Positions 1-6,170 of a stretch of DNA of 10,864 nt are shown here, one piece after another. The stretch is from Pseudomonadota bacterium (GTDB taxonomy: Bacteria > Desulfobacterota > Desulfovibrionia > Desulfovibrionales > Desulfovibrionaceae), in NCBI GenBank assembly GCA_023450535.1, contig JAEXGX010000171.1:1-10864 (forward strand), read 5' to 3'. Both the position numbers and the translations under genes were made by a program. Positions within the stretch are counted from its first letter, which is position 1; each line of letters starts with the position of its first letter. The notes beneath the pieces were generated by a model. The model saw only the letters and a list, made by a program, of their open reading frames with translations. It was not told where the DNA came from and ran no database searches.

Positions 1-100
1 CTCGATCAGAATCCTTGCGCCGCAACGATTGCCCCCAAAATATGTAAGAATGGTGCCGGGTTGCGGGAATCAAAAAAAGGTAAAAATTTCCTCCTTTCCT

Positions 101-118
101 TCGGCACTATTTTTGCAT
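101..118 (+). promoter_or_regulatory. sigma-54 (RpoN) promoter of the FlxA-like gene
   Basis: The sequence TCGGCACTATTTTTGCAT has GG at 103-104 and GC at 115-116, exactly 10 bases apart. It therefore matches the sigma-54 consensus (TGGCAC-N5-TTGCA) in all core positions except the base before GG. Transcription would start near 128, leaving a leader of about 55 bases before the start at 183. In flagellated Desulfovibrio-like bacteria sigma-54 often drives motility genes, which fits a FlxA-like product. An enhancer-binding protein would be needed; its site would lie upstream, probably outside the window. Confidence 0.7.
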
Positions 119-182
119 AACGTCCGATGCGGAAATGAATCCGGCACCTTCTGCCGGCAGGCTTCCCGCAGGAGGTAATACC

Positions 183-680
183 ATGGAAATTTCCGGTTAC
201 GGCAGTATTTTTTTCTCACAGGAAGCAGAAGAAAGCGCTCGCGCAAATCGTAGCAAAAATGATGACCAGGAGGGCAGCGCCCTCGGGATCTTAGGCGGGA
301 GCGACACGGTCAGCATTTCCGAAGAAGCCCGGAAACTGGCTGAAAAAATGCTCATGGAAAAGCAGGAAGAGCAAGAACGGCAGGAGCAGGAAGCGCAGCA
401 GAAGGCCTATCTGGCTCAGGCCGGAAACAGTTCCTCCGCCAAGGATACGCAACAAAGCGGCGCAACGGGTACGGCGGGAGCAGCGCAGGGTTCCGGCGGC
501 TCCGGCGGAGCTTCCGATACCGCGAACATTGAAAAGCAAATCCAACAGGTTCAGGCACGCATGCAGTCCATCGCGTCGGGCAATCTGCCGGAAGAAGTGA
601 AAACGAGCCAAGTCAGTGTGCTGCAAGCGCAATTGAACGAGCTACAGCAGCAACTGGTTCAGGCGCAACAGGCGGCATAA
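183..680 (+). CDS. FlxA-like coiled-coil protein
   Basis: This gene encodes 165 residues. The start at 183 is preferred over an in-frame upstream ATG at 135 because an excellent AGGAGGT lies just before it (around 170-176). The protein is soluble, with no signal peptide. Residues 40-51 hold a DTVSISEEARKL segment of the kind found near the N-terminus of many small motility-associated proteins. Residues 47-76 are a charged Glu/Gln/Lys helix. Residues 80-113 are a Gly/Ser/Ala-rich flexible linker. Residues 116-163 form a Gln-rich coiled coil (IEKQIQQVQARM, then LQAQLNELQQQL), which resembles the FlxA-like family. The biochemical role of that family is poorly defined, and in E. coli flxA is a flagellar-regulon gene. 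The sigma-54 promoter upstream and the terminator downstream make it a monocistronic unit. The family assignment rests on composition and pattern and is moderately sure; a link to flagella is inference. Confidence 0.75.
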   Translation: MEISGYGSIFFSQEAEESARANRSKNDDQEGSALGILGGSDTVSISEEARKLAEKMLMEKQEEQERQEQEAQQKAYLAQAGNSSSAKDTQQSGATGTAGAAQGSGGSGGASDTANIEKQIQQVQARMQSIASGNLPEEVKTSQVSVLQAQLNELQQQLVQAQQAA

Positions 681-1047
681 CGCCTTTTGCGGACTCTAAT
701 CGTTTTTTTGAGCACAAGTTCTCCTCCTTTCAGGGGCTGCTGACAACGTCAGCAGCCCCGAAAATTTTGAGCAGGTCACGGCTTTGCCGCGCTGTAAAAC
801 GAACGATTTTCGTGTTTTCCGCCCGGCGACTCCTGCTATCAGGGGTCGGCGGTGGGCGGCGCCCCCCTCAAAGAGGGGGTTTCATCAATCTGACGGCGGT
901 CGCAGTTGTGGCCGCCGAGATTGTTTAATAATGTTCGAAAAACACGGCCGGAAAGGCTCGAGGCGAACAGTTTTCTTTCCCTCTCTCCTGTGCTAGTTTC
1001 AATACTTGCGGCGCGTTACGGTTGCCGTGACATTGGAGTAAGCGCAC
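681..1047. other. Hairpin-rich intergenic region before the ZIP transporter gene
   Basis: This 367-base gap shows no convincing gene; the short open frames in it have poor start contexts and no recognisable protein. After the terminator at 733-759 it holds three further inverted repeats in series: CGACTCCTG/CAGGGGTCG at 827-848 (one G-T pair, loop CTAT), CCCCCTC/GAGGGGG at 863-879 (loop AAA, then TTT), and CGGCGG/CCGCCG at 894-917. No sigma-70 promoter with good -35 and -10 boxes was found, although transcription of the metal transporter gene must begin somewhere in its second half unless it reads through. The hairpins could be a leader structure, tandem terminators or a dispersed palindromic element; the sequence does not decide. 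Confidence 0.5.
733..759 (+). terminator. Intrinsic terminator of the FlxA-like gene
   Basis: A perfect 12-bp stem GGGGCTGCTGAC / GTCAGCAGCCCC with a 3-base AAC loop is followed by GAAAATTTT. It lies about 50 bases after the stop codon. The stem is stable, and the T run is short and preceded by A residues. Confidence 0.85.
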
Positions 1048-1854
1048 ATGATATCCTCTCCCATCCTTCCCGCGCTGCTAGCGGGCCTTGCCACCTGGGG
1101 CTTTACTGCCGCCGGGGCGGCTTTTGTTTTCGCATCCCGCGCCTGTTCGCGGCGCACTCTTGATATTCTGCTCGGTTTCGCTGCAGGCGTGATGCTGGCG
1201 GCTTCGTTCTGGTGTCTGCTCACCCCCGCCCTTGAGCTGGCGGAATCATCCTGGGGGCGTCTGGCCTTTGTGCCCGTGGCAGCAAGCCTCGCCGTGGGCG
1301 CGTTCCTGCTCGACATGCTGGATCGCGTTCTGCCCCACGCCTGCATCCACCGACATGCCCCGCACGAACACTCTGAGCACTCTGAGCACACCCTTCCCCG
1401 GAATATTCTGCTGGCTTTTGCCGTCACCCTGCACAACATTCCCGAAGGGCTGGCTCTGGGCGTGGCCTTCGGAGCCGCGCTCAGCTCTCCCGAGGCCGGA
1501 GGGCTGGCCGGAGCCGCACTGCTGACCTGCGGCATCTGCCTGCACAATCTCCCCGTGGGCATGGCTGTGGCCCTGCCCCTGCTCGGAGATGGCTGCTCCC
1601 CCCGCAAGGCCTTTCTCATCGGCCAGGCACCCGGTCTGGTGGAACCCGTGGCCGCTGTGCTCGGCGCAGCCGTGGCGGTACAGGTAACGTCGCTCCTGCC
1701 CTATGCCATGAGCTTCGCCGCCGGAGCCATGATCTACGTCGTCGCGTCCGAGGTCATCCCGCAGACCCACGGCTCAGGCAACGGTCGCACTGCTACCGCC
1801 GGGCTCATGGCGGGCTTTATCCTCATGATGTGCCTTGACCATGTGTTCGGGTAG
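1048..1854 (+). CDS. ZIP-family divalent metal transporter
   Basis: The protein has 268 residues, the usual length for bacterial ZIP proteins (GufA/ZupT group), and about eight membrane segments. The start at 1048 has GGAG nine bases upstream. Helix IV carries HNIPEGLALG (residues 129-138), and helix V carries HNLPVGMAVA (166-175); these two motifs form the metal site in this family. A cytoplasmic-type His-rich loop lies between helices III and IV at residues 97-114 (HACIHRHAPHEHSEHSEH), a common metal-sensing or metal-delivery feature. The helix V motif has Val where most relatives have Glu (HNxPEG), so one metal ligand is missing. The expected role is uptake of zinc or another divalent ion across the inner membrane; the exact metal cannot be told. 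The gene stands alone and is convergent with the lysO-like gene 57 bases downstream. Family assignment is firm. Confidence 0.93.
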   Translation: MISSPILPALLAGLATWGFTAAGAAFVFASRACSRRTLDILLGFAAGVMLAASFWCLLTPALELAESSWGRLAFVPVAASLAVGAFLLDMLDRVLPHACIHRHAPHEHSEHSEHTLPRNILLAFAVTLHNIPEGLALGVAFGAALSSPEAGGLAGAALLTCGICLHNLPVGMAVALPLLGDGCSPRKAFLIGQAPGLVEPVAAVLGAAVAVQVTSLLPYAMSFAAGAMIYVVASEVIPQTHGSGNGRTATAGLMAGFILMMCLDHVFG

Positions 1855-1911
1855 CCTGGAGTAATGTTCTTTGAAGTTGCCCGGCTGCTCTCGTCAATAA
1901 AGCTGAATGCT

Positions 1912-2895
1912 TTAGCGCAACGCCATGAGCGCGGGCACGACAAGCGGCACCAGCAGGGTGAGACACATACCGGAAAACACCGCCAGAATGGCGCAACGTT
2001 CGCCGCTGTAGCGGGCGATGACCGGCAGACAGGTATCCATGGCCGCCGCCCCCCCCGCCATGACCGGAGCCAGCCTTCCTGCCGTGCGTACCATAATCGG
2101 CGGCAAGGTCAGCGCCAGAACCTCATGGATCATATTGGAAAGCAAGGCCACGGACCCCAGCGCCGGATCTCCCAACTGGGTCATGATCACCGTGGCAAGG
2201 CTATAGTAGCCGAACCCCGCACCCACGGCGAGAGTCTCAGCCAGCCCGCCCTGCATCCAACGGGACAGAATAAGCCAAGCCAGTGCACTGCCGCACAGCG
2301 TACCCGCCGCAACGCCGAGCGGCACAAGCAGAATACGCCCCCTGAGCTCGCGGACAACGCCCAGAGCCTTGAGGTCAAACCCTACCGACATACCCGCCGC
2401 AAACAACAGCAGGTAGAGCACCCAGGTAGACGCGTGACTGCGGGCGATCCACAATGGCAGAAGTCCGCACCAGCCCGCCATCGCCCCGGCAAAGAAAAAG
2501 GCGAGCACCAGCAGCGATCCGCCGATGCCGTTTTCCGCAGTTCCGTCAGCAGGAGTTTTTCCGGGTGTTTCTCCGGGGGCTATGCTTTCAGAAACAGATT
2601 TTTCAGATAAAGCGGATTCCCGTCCTGTATCAGAAAGCACGAAGCGCTCCAGCGCCCAAGCCGCCACGATGCAACCCAACACGGAAAGTGTGCTGATAAC
2701 CGCTGCACGCAATCCCAAAGTGCGAATCTGGGCTACGAGTGTTTTGTCCGCGCCAAGGGATAACCCCAACAGGAAGAGCATCAGACGTACCGTCCAGGTC
2801 AGGCCGCACCCCACCAATGCAATGACGCGCTCCGACTTGCGTCCCAACCAGCCGAACGGCACCCCTCCGACCACCAATCCCATTTCCAGCAGCAT
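1912..2895 (-). CDS. lysO: LysO-family lysine exporter (DUF340)
   Basis: The protein has 327 residues from the ATG at 2893-2895, which is preceded on the minus strand by GGGAGAG seven bases or so away. A further 59 upstream codons are open, but that stretch lacks family similarity, and the chosen start aligns with the N-terminus of E. coli LysO (YbjE, about 299 aa). It is strongly hydrophobic with about eight to ten membrane helices. Characteristic segments are GFGYYSL at 227-233 (E. coli has GFGWYSL), a following helix with SNMIHEVLAL around 254-262, and AAMDTCLPV at 284-292 (E. coli ATSMDFTLPV). A hydrophilic, Ser/Glu/Pro-rich linker at about 89-125 separates the two halves. LysO exports L-lysine in E. 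coli, and the same role is likely here though unproven. The gene is divergent from the CRP/FNR regulator gene at 3169 and convergent with the ZIP gene. Confidence 0.88.
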   Translation of the reverse strand: MLLEMGLVVGGVPFGWLGRKSERVIALVGCGLTWTVRLMLFLLGLSLGADKTLVAQIRTLGLRAAVISTLSVLGCIVAAWALERFVLSDTGRESALSEKSVSESIAPGETPGKTPADGTAENGIGGSLLVLAFFFAGAMAGWCGLLPLWIARSHASTWVLYLLLFAAGMSVGFDLKALGVVRELRGRILLVPLGVAAGTLCGSALAWLILSRWMQGGLAETLAVGAGFGYYSLATVIMTQLGDPALGSVALLSNMIHEVLALTLPPIMVRTAGRLAPVMAGGAAAMDTCLPVIARYSGERCAILAVFSGMCLTLLVPLVVPALMALR

Positions 2896-2968
2896 CGTCT
2901 CTCCCGCAATGCGTATTTCATTCCGTCGCCGGAGTCGCAGTTGGAGTCCGCAGACGAAATGGGAAAGT

Positions 2969-2997
2969 ATTATAGCGATAAAGCTACCGCCGCACAA
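2969..2997 (-). promoter_or_regulatory. Putative sigma-70 promoter of lysO
   Basis: On the minus strand a perfect -10 box TATAAT (2974 to 2969) lies 17 bases downstream of TTGTGC (2997 to 2992), which keeps the TTG of the -35 consensus. Transcription would start near 2962, giving a leader of roughly 65 bases. The weak -35 box suggests a basal level that may need an activator. Confidence 0.5.
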
Positions 2998-3168
2998 TGG
3001 CGAAATAAAATACCTGCCTGTCAGGAAAGTTTTTTCAAGCCATGTAGCCCCGGCTACCGACAACAAACACAACCATGCGTTATTAAAATCACAACACGCA
3101 TTTCCCTACGGCATTCCATCGAATACGCCGGGCGGCATGAGCAAGCTCACTCACACAGGGAGAATTTT

Positions 3169-3840
3169 ATGCTTCCGAATCCGACTGCAGCGCGGCTTTC
3201 CCCCTCCGTCACGGAGCGAGAACTCTCTTTCTGGCAGGCTATCCTGCCGAGAGGAGAACATCGGTTCTGGCCGCCCCACGCGCCGGTATTCAATCCGGGA
3301 GAAAAATCGGAGGGCGTGCACTTTATCCTGTCTGGCAATTTCCGGGCTGTGGTTTTCAGCCGCTCCGGGCAACAGCGCACCTTGTGGATCATGCGCGCAC
3401 ATTCGCTCATCGGTGAAGTTTCCATGCTGACGGATTCCGTTGCCATTTATCTTATGGACTGCGAGGACGGAGGAGAAACCGTCTTCTTTCCCCGCAAGGC
3501 GCTGCTGGAACAGATTCTTCCCGGCCACCCAGACGTAGGGATCAGCATCATGCGTATCCTGGCGCTCAAACTGCGTATCCAGAGCGAAGATTCGCAAGCG
3601 TGGAACTTCATGTCCGCCCAGAAACGGGTGGGCGACTTTCTGCTGCACAGAAGCGGCGAAGCGGACGGCCCGATCCGCATATCACATGCCGAACTGGCGG
3701 AATTTCTGGGACTGCACCGGGTTACAGTGACCAAGGCCGTTACCCGGCTGCGTGAAGCCGGACTCATTGAATGCGGGGAAGAAGGCATGATTATCCGCGA
3801 TCCGAATCGTCTGGCACGGGAAGTCCATAGCGCCCCCTGA
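3169..3840 (+). CDS. CRP/FNR-family transcriptional regulator 1
   Basis: The protein has 223 residues. The ATG at 3169 has AGGGAGA six bases upstream; the open frame extends further upstream, but that part overlaps the divergent promoter region and shows no domain. The N-terminal beta-roll sensor (about residues 30-115) includes LSGNFRAVVF and LIGEVSMLTDS. The dimer helix spans about 120-150, and the C-terminal winged helix (about 155-215) carries the helix-turn-helix ISHAELAEFLGLHRVTVTKAV. The effector pocket keeps the Gly-Glu of CRP (82-83) but lacks the Arg-Ser-Ala phosphate-binding triplet of true cAMP receptors, and there is no FNR-type N-terminal Cys cluster. The ligand is therefore unknown. 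The gene lies 154 bases upstream of AprA-like flavoprotein 1 on the same strand, so it probably controls the following cluster. Family is certain; its target is inference. Confidence 0.9.
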   Translation: MLPNPTAARLSPSVTERELSFWQAILPRGEHRFWPPHAPVFNPGEKSEGVHFILSGNFRAVVFSRSGQQRTLWIMRAHSLIGEVSMLTDSVAIYLMDCEDGGETVFFPRKALLEQILPGHPDVGISIMRILALKLRIQSEDSQAWNFMSAQKRVGDFLLHRSGEADGPIRISHAELAEFLGLHRVTVTKAVTRLREAGLIECGEEGMIIRDPNRLAREVHSAP

Positions 3841-3930
3841 TCCGTTTCACTCCAAGACGCCACACCTGTGAACAGGCGGCGGCATATAACGTCAAACGGA
3901 ACCGCTCCTGAAATACGGCGTTTTATGCCG
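3841..3930 (+). promoter_or_regulatory. Leader with two overlapping inverted repeats before flavoprotein 1
   Basis: Just after the regulator stop codon, TCCGTTTCAC (3841-3850) can pair with GTCAAACGGA (3891-3900), nine of ten positions matching. A second repeat pairs CGGCATATAACG (3880-3891) with CGTTTTATGCCG (3919-3930), eleven of twelve positions matching. The two share base 3891 and partly interlock, so they may be alternative folds. Within the first loop lies CCTGT-GA-ACAGG (3865-3876). Whether this acts as RNA structure or as protein-binding sites cannot be told. Confidence 0.4.
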
Positions 3931-3994
3931 GTCTTGATTCGCGCTCAAAAAACATCGGCTCTTTCCAAGCTTTTCCAAACCCAAGGAGGACAAT

Positions 3995-5653
3995 ATGGCC
4001 TTGAACACTGTGCATCATGAATCGGATCTGCTGGTCATCGGCGGCGGCATCGCCGGACTCATGGCCGCAATCAGAGCTGCGGAACTGGGTCTCAACGTTA
4101 TTGTGGCGGACAAGAGCAATGTCCGGTACAGCGGCGCGGGCGCAACGGGCAACGACCACTTCCAGTGCTACATCCCCGAATACCACGGCGACGATTTCAA
4201 CGCCTGGATCGAGGAATTTCAAACCGGCCAGCAGGCCACCATCCGCGACATCAAATTCATCAGAACCTGGCTGTCCCGCTCCTTTGAAATCGTCCAGCAC
4301 TGGGACGCCTGGGGCATTCCCATGAAATACAACGGCCGCTGGGAATTCGCCGGACACGGTATGCCCGGCGATATGCTGAATCACCTGCACTATGCGGGTA
4401 AACACCAGAAACACATTCTGGAAACCGAAGCGCGCAAACGCGGGACTGTCATCGTCAACCGGGTCATGTGCTGCGATCTCATCCGTGAAGGAGACCGTGT
4501 GCGCGGCGCCATCGGTATCAGCACACGGGACGACGCCGTGCACGTGTTCCGGGCCGGAGGCGTGGTGCTCAGCACCGGATCGGCCATCCGGCTCTATCCT
4601 GGCTGCACGCCCTCCTATCTGTTCAACGCGCGGCTCTGCCCCAACTGCGTGGGCGACGGGCGCGCTATGGCCTACCGCGCCGGAGCGGACATGGCCAGTC
4701 TGGAAATCCCGGTGTTCCGCTGTGGCCCGGCATACTTCGCCCGGGCGGGCAAGGCTACCTGGGGCGGCGTACTGCGCGATCCGCAGGGCAAACCGGTAGG
4801 ACCGTTCGTTACCAAACCGGATAACAAATACGGCGACCCGGTCGTAGACGTCTACCAGGATATCTTCATGGATTACCGTGATTCCGCGCGCGGCCCGGTC
4901 TATATGGACTGCACCGGCCTGGATCGGGAAGGCGTGGAATACATGACCCACTGGCTGGAAAATGAGGGCAACTGCGGCATCCTTAATTTCTTCAAGAAAG
5001 AGGGACTGGACATTGGCTCCACGCCTGTGGAGTTCCGTTCCTACGACAAGGAACTCTCGCCGCGCGGCGGCATCCTCTACGACGAGAACGCCCGTACCTC
5101 GCTCAAAGGGCTGTATGCGGCGGGCGACGAGTTTTTCGGCGGCATCTCCTGCGCGGCAGTGTTCGGCTGGGTTGCCGGGGAAAGCGCGGCTCAGGACATC
5201 AAGGCTCTCGACGACAGACCCGAAGCGTCCGAACTGGAGTCCCCCACACTCGATCTGTTACGCGCCATTCGTAGCCGCAGATGTGGCACGCAACACGCCA
5301 CCTGGCAGGAAGCCAACCACGCCATCCAGCAGATCATGGGGGATTACGCGGGTATTCCCCGTTCCGAGAATACCCTCAAGGCCGGCGCAGACAATCTGGC
5401 CCGCATCGCCCGCCGCGCCCGCGCCACACTGGCTGCAGGAAATCCGCATGAACTGGCCCGTTGCGCGGAAGTGCTCAACCTGCTGGAAGTGGGCGGTCTT
5501 ATCCTGCGCGCGGCGCGGGAACGGAAGGAAACAAGGGCCAAACACATCCGCAAGGACTTCCCCTTTACCAATCCTCACTTGAACAAACTACTCGTGCTGC
5601 GCCGTGAAAACAGTGAAGCGCATGTGGAATGGCGTGCCGTCAGCAAGCGCTAA
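3995..5653 (+). CDS. AprA-like FAD-dependent oxidoreductase, flavoprotein 1
   Basis: The protein has 552 residues, with a strong AAGGAGG at 3983-3989. It belongs to the fumarate reductase/succinate dehydrogenase/AprA flavoprotein superfamily. The N-terminal Rossmann motif GGGIAGLMAA is at 16-25, SGAGATGNDHF at 46-56 is the flavin-binding loop, and the second FAD motif GLYAAGD is at 372-378. AprA-like marks are WGIPM (106-110), GRWEFAGH (114-121), GPVYMDC (300-306) and the helical C-terminal domain (about 435-552) with ARERKETRAKH. It is about 100 residues shorter than true AprA, and the AprA SHSGEAG segment that carries an active-site His is replaced by SPRGGILYDEN (355-365), closer to fumarate reductases. 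No signal peptide or haem site is seen, so it is probably cytoplasmic. The partner is the ferredoxin gene 51 bases downstream. The substrate is unknown; oxidation or reduction of an organic anion is likely. NCBI-style names could be APS reductase alpha or fumarate reductase flavoprotein; I consider APS unlikely. Confidence 0.88.
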   Translation: MALNTVHHESDLLVIGGGIAGLMAAIRAAELGLNVIVADKSNVRYSGAGATGNDHFQCYIPEYHGDDFNAWIEEFQTGQQATIRDIKFIRTWLSRSFEIVQHWDAWGIPMKYNGRWEFAGHGMPGDMLNHLHYAGKHQKHILETEARKRGTVIVNRVMCCDLIREGDRVRGAIGISTRDDAVHVFRAGGVVLSTGSAIRLYPGCTPSYLFNARLCPNCVGDGRAMAYRAGADMASLEIPVFRCGPAYFARAGKATWGGVLRDPQGKPVGPFVTKPDNKYGDPVVDVYQDIFMDYRDSARGPVYMDCTGLDREGVEYMTHWLENEGNCGILNFFKKEGLDIGSTPVEFRSYDKELSPRGGILYDENARTSLKGLYAAGDEFFGGISCAAVFGWVAGESAAQDIKALDDRPEASELESPTLDLLRAIRSRRCGTQHATWQEANHAIQQIMGDYAGIPRSENTLKAGADNLARIARRARATLAAGNPHELARCAEVLNLLEVGGLILRAARERKETRAKHIRKDFPFTNPHLNKLLVLRRENSEAHVEWRAVSKR

Positions 5654-5704
5654 CGCGCTAACACACAAAAATATTCTCTATCCCTCTAGCAAGGAGAGTT
5701 TGTC

Positions 5705-5926
5705 ATGCCTCCCTTTATTCATACCGATCTGTGCAAAAAATGCTGCCGCTGCGCGGAAGCCTGCCAGTCCGATGTATTTTACGGCAGTGTCCCCGGAACA
5801 ATTCCTCTGCTCACCTACCCTGATGAATGCTGGCACTGCAACGCCTGCGTCATGGAATGCCCGGCAGGTGCGGTGGAGTTGCGCATCCCCATGAACCTCG
5901 AACCCATGTACCAGGAACGAGGCTGA
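5705..5926 (+). CDS. AprB-like 2[4Fe-4S] ferredoxin 1
   Basis: The protein has 73 residues; AAGGAGAG lies about eight bases before the ATG. Two cluster motifs are present: C10-x2-C13-x2-C16-x3-C20 and C42-x2-C45-x2-C48-x3-C52-P. The second reads CWHCNACVMECPAGAVEL, close to the CWEC.SCV..CPQGAI of AprB, the ferredoxin subunit of APS reductase. The first cluster is unusual in having an extra Cys at position 14 and Gln instead of Pro after C20. It most likely forms the electron-transfer beta subunit of flavoprotein 1, encoded 51 bases upstream. It lacks the long C-terminal tail with which AprB wraps around AprA. It is cytoplasmic. The assignment as a two-cluster ferredoxin is firm; pairing with flavoprotein 1 is inferred from adjacency. 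Confidence 0.92.
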   Translation: MPPFIHTDLCKKCCRCAEACQSDVFYGSVPGTIPLLTYPDECWHCNACVMECPAGAVELRIPMNLEPMYQERG

Positions 5927-5930
5927 TCCC

Positions 5931-5963
5931 TTTTCCGGCCCGGCTGCCCGCCGGGCTGGAAAA
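5931..5963 (+). terminator. Stable hairpin between ferredoxin 1 and the transporter
   Basis: TTTTCCGGCCCGGC and GCCGGGCTGGAAAA form a 14-bp stem with one G-T pair and a TGCCC loop. It begins five bases after the ferredoxin stop codon. There is no T run after it on the plus strand (it is followed by CTTCAC), so it may be an imperfect terminator or an mRNA 3'-end protecting hairpin. Either way it marks a likely boundary between two transcripts. Confidence 0.55.
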
Positions 5964-6067
5964 CTTCACTCGGGAAACCTCAAAACAAGAGCAAAATATC
6001 CCGGCCTTATTCTGAAAAAATCCCCCTGCCCCACGCAATTCGGCACTGAAAAAGTGCAAAATTTTCC

Positions 6068-6091
6068 GTTATGCAACACCCGTTGCATAAC
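6068..6091 (+). promoter_or_regulatory. 24-bp palindromic operator, CRP/FNR geometry
   Basis: GTTATGCAAC and GTTGCATAAC form a perfect 10-bp inverted repeat around an ACCC spacer. The core reads TGCAA-N6-TTGCA, the same 5-6-5 layout as the CRP site TGTGA-N6-TCACA. It lies about 80 bases upstream of the transporter start, and AAAATTTT occurs on both sides (6058-6065 and 6097-6104). The natural candidates to bind it are the two CRP/FNR-family regulators of this locus. Binding is inferred, not shown. Confidence 0.7.
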
Positions 6092-6114
6092 TGGAGAAAA
6101 TTTTCACATATTTT
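6083..6114 (+). promoter_or_regulatory. Possible class II activated promoter of the transporter operon
   Basis: A weak -35-like TTGCAT (6083-6088, inside the right arm of the palindrome) precedes CATATT (6107-6112) or TATTTT (6109-6114) as -10 candidates. A start near 6119-6121 would put the palindrome centre (6079.5) at about -40 to -41.5, the position used by class II CRP/FNR activators. The boxes are poor by themselves, as expected for an activator-dependent promoter. Confidence 0.35.
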
Positions 6115-6170
6115 CTCTTTACCCCGACGCGCTGCCAGCGCGCCTCCTCTTCCGCGACAAGGAGATATGT

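Noticed and set aside
784..996. Short open frame in the gap before the ZIP gene (70 codons)
   Set aside because: It spans the hairpin cluster, has no convincing ribosome binding site and its Arg/Gly-rich translation resembles no protein.
1899..1913. AAAGC-TGAAT-GCTTT hairpin between the convergent ZIP and lysO genes
   Set aside because: It has only five base pairs, mostly A-T, and overlaps the lysO stop codon; too weak to call a terminator.
1864..2610. Long open frame on the plus strand opposite lysO (248 codons)
   Set aside because: Its translation is a His/Arg/Gln-rich shadow of the clearly membrane-type LysO frame on the other strand.
3934..3948. FNR-like box TTGATTCGCGCTCAA before flavoprotein 1
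   Set aside because: The half-sites are seven bases apart instead of six counted as TTGA-N6-TCAA, the second half lacks the A of ATCAA, and no -10 box lies at the right distance before the ribosome binding site.
3923..4951. Long open frame on the minus strand opposite flavoprotein 1 (342 codons)
   Set aside because: It has no recognisable domain, and the plus-strand frame has clear FAD motifs and a strong ribosome binding site. High GC makes such shadows common.
3995..5926. Annotation as true APS reductase (aprA/aprB)
   Set aside because: The flavoproteins are about 100 residues shorter than AprA and lack its SHSGEAG active-site segment, and the ferredoxins lack the AprB tail. No sat, qmo or pyrophosphatase gene is nearby.
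6042..6057. Possible sigma-54 promoter GGCAC...GTGC before the transporter
   Set aside because: GG and GC are 12 bases apart, not 10, and the -12 region does not fit; it is a small inverted repeat GCAC/GTGC instead.
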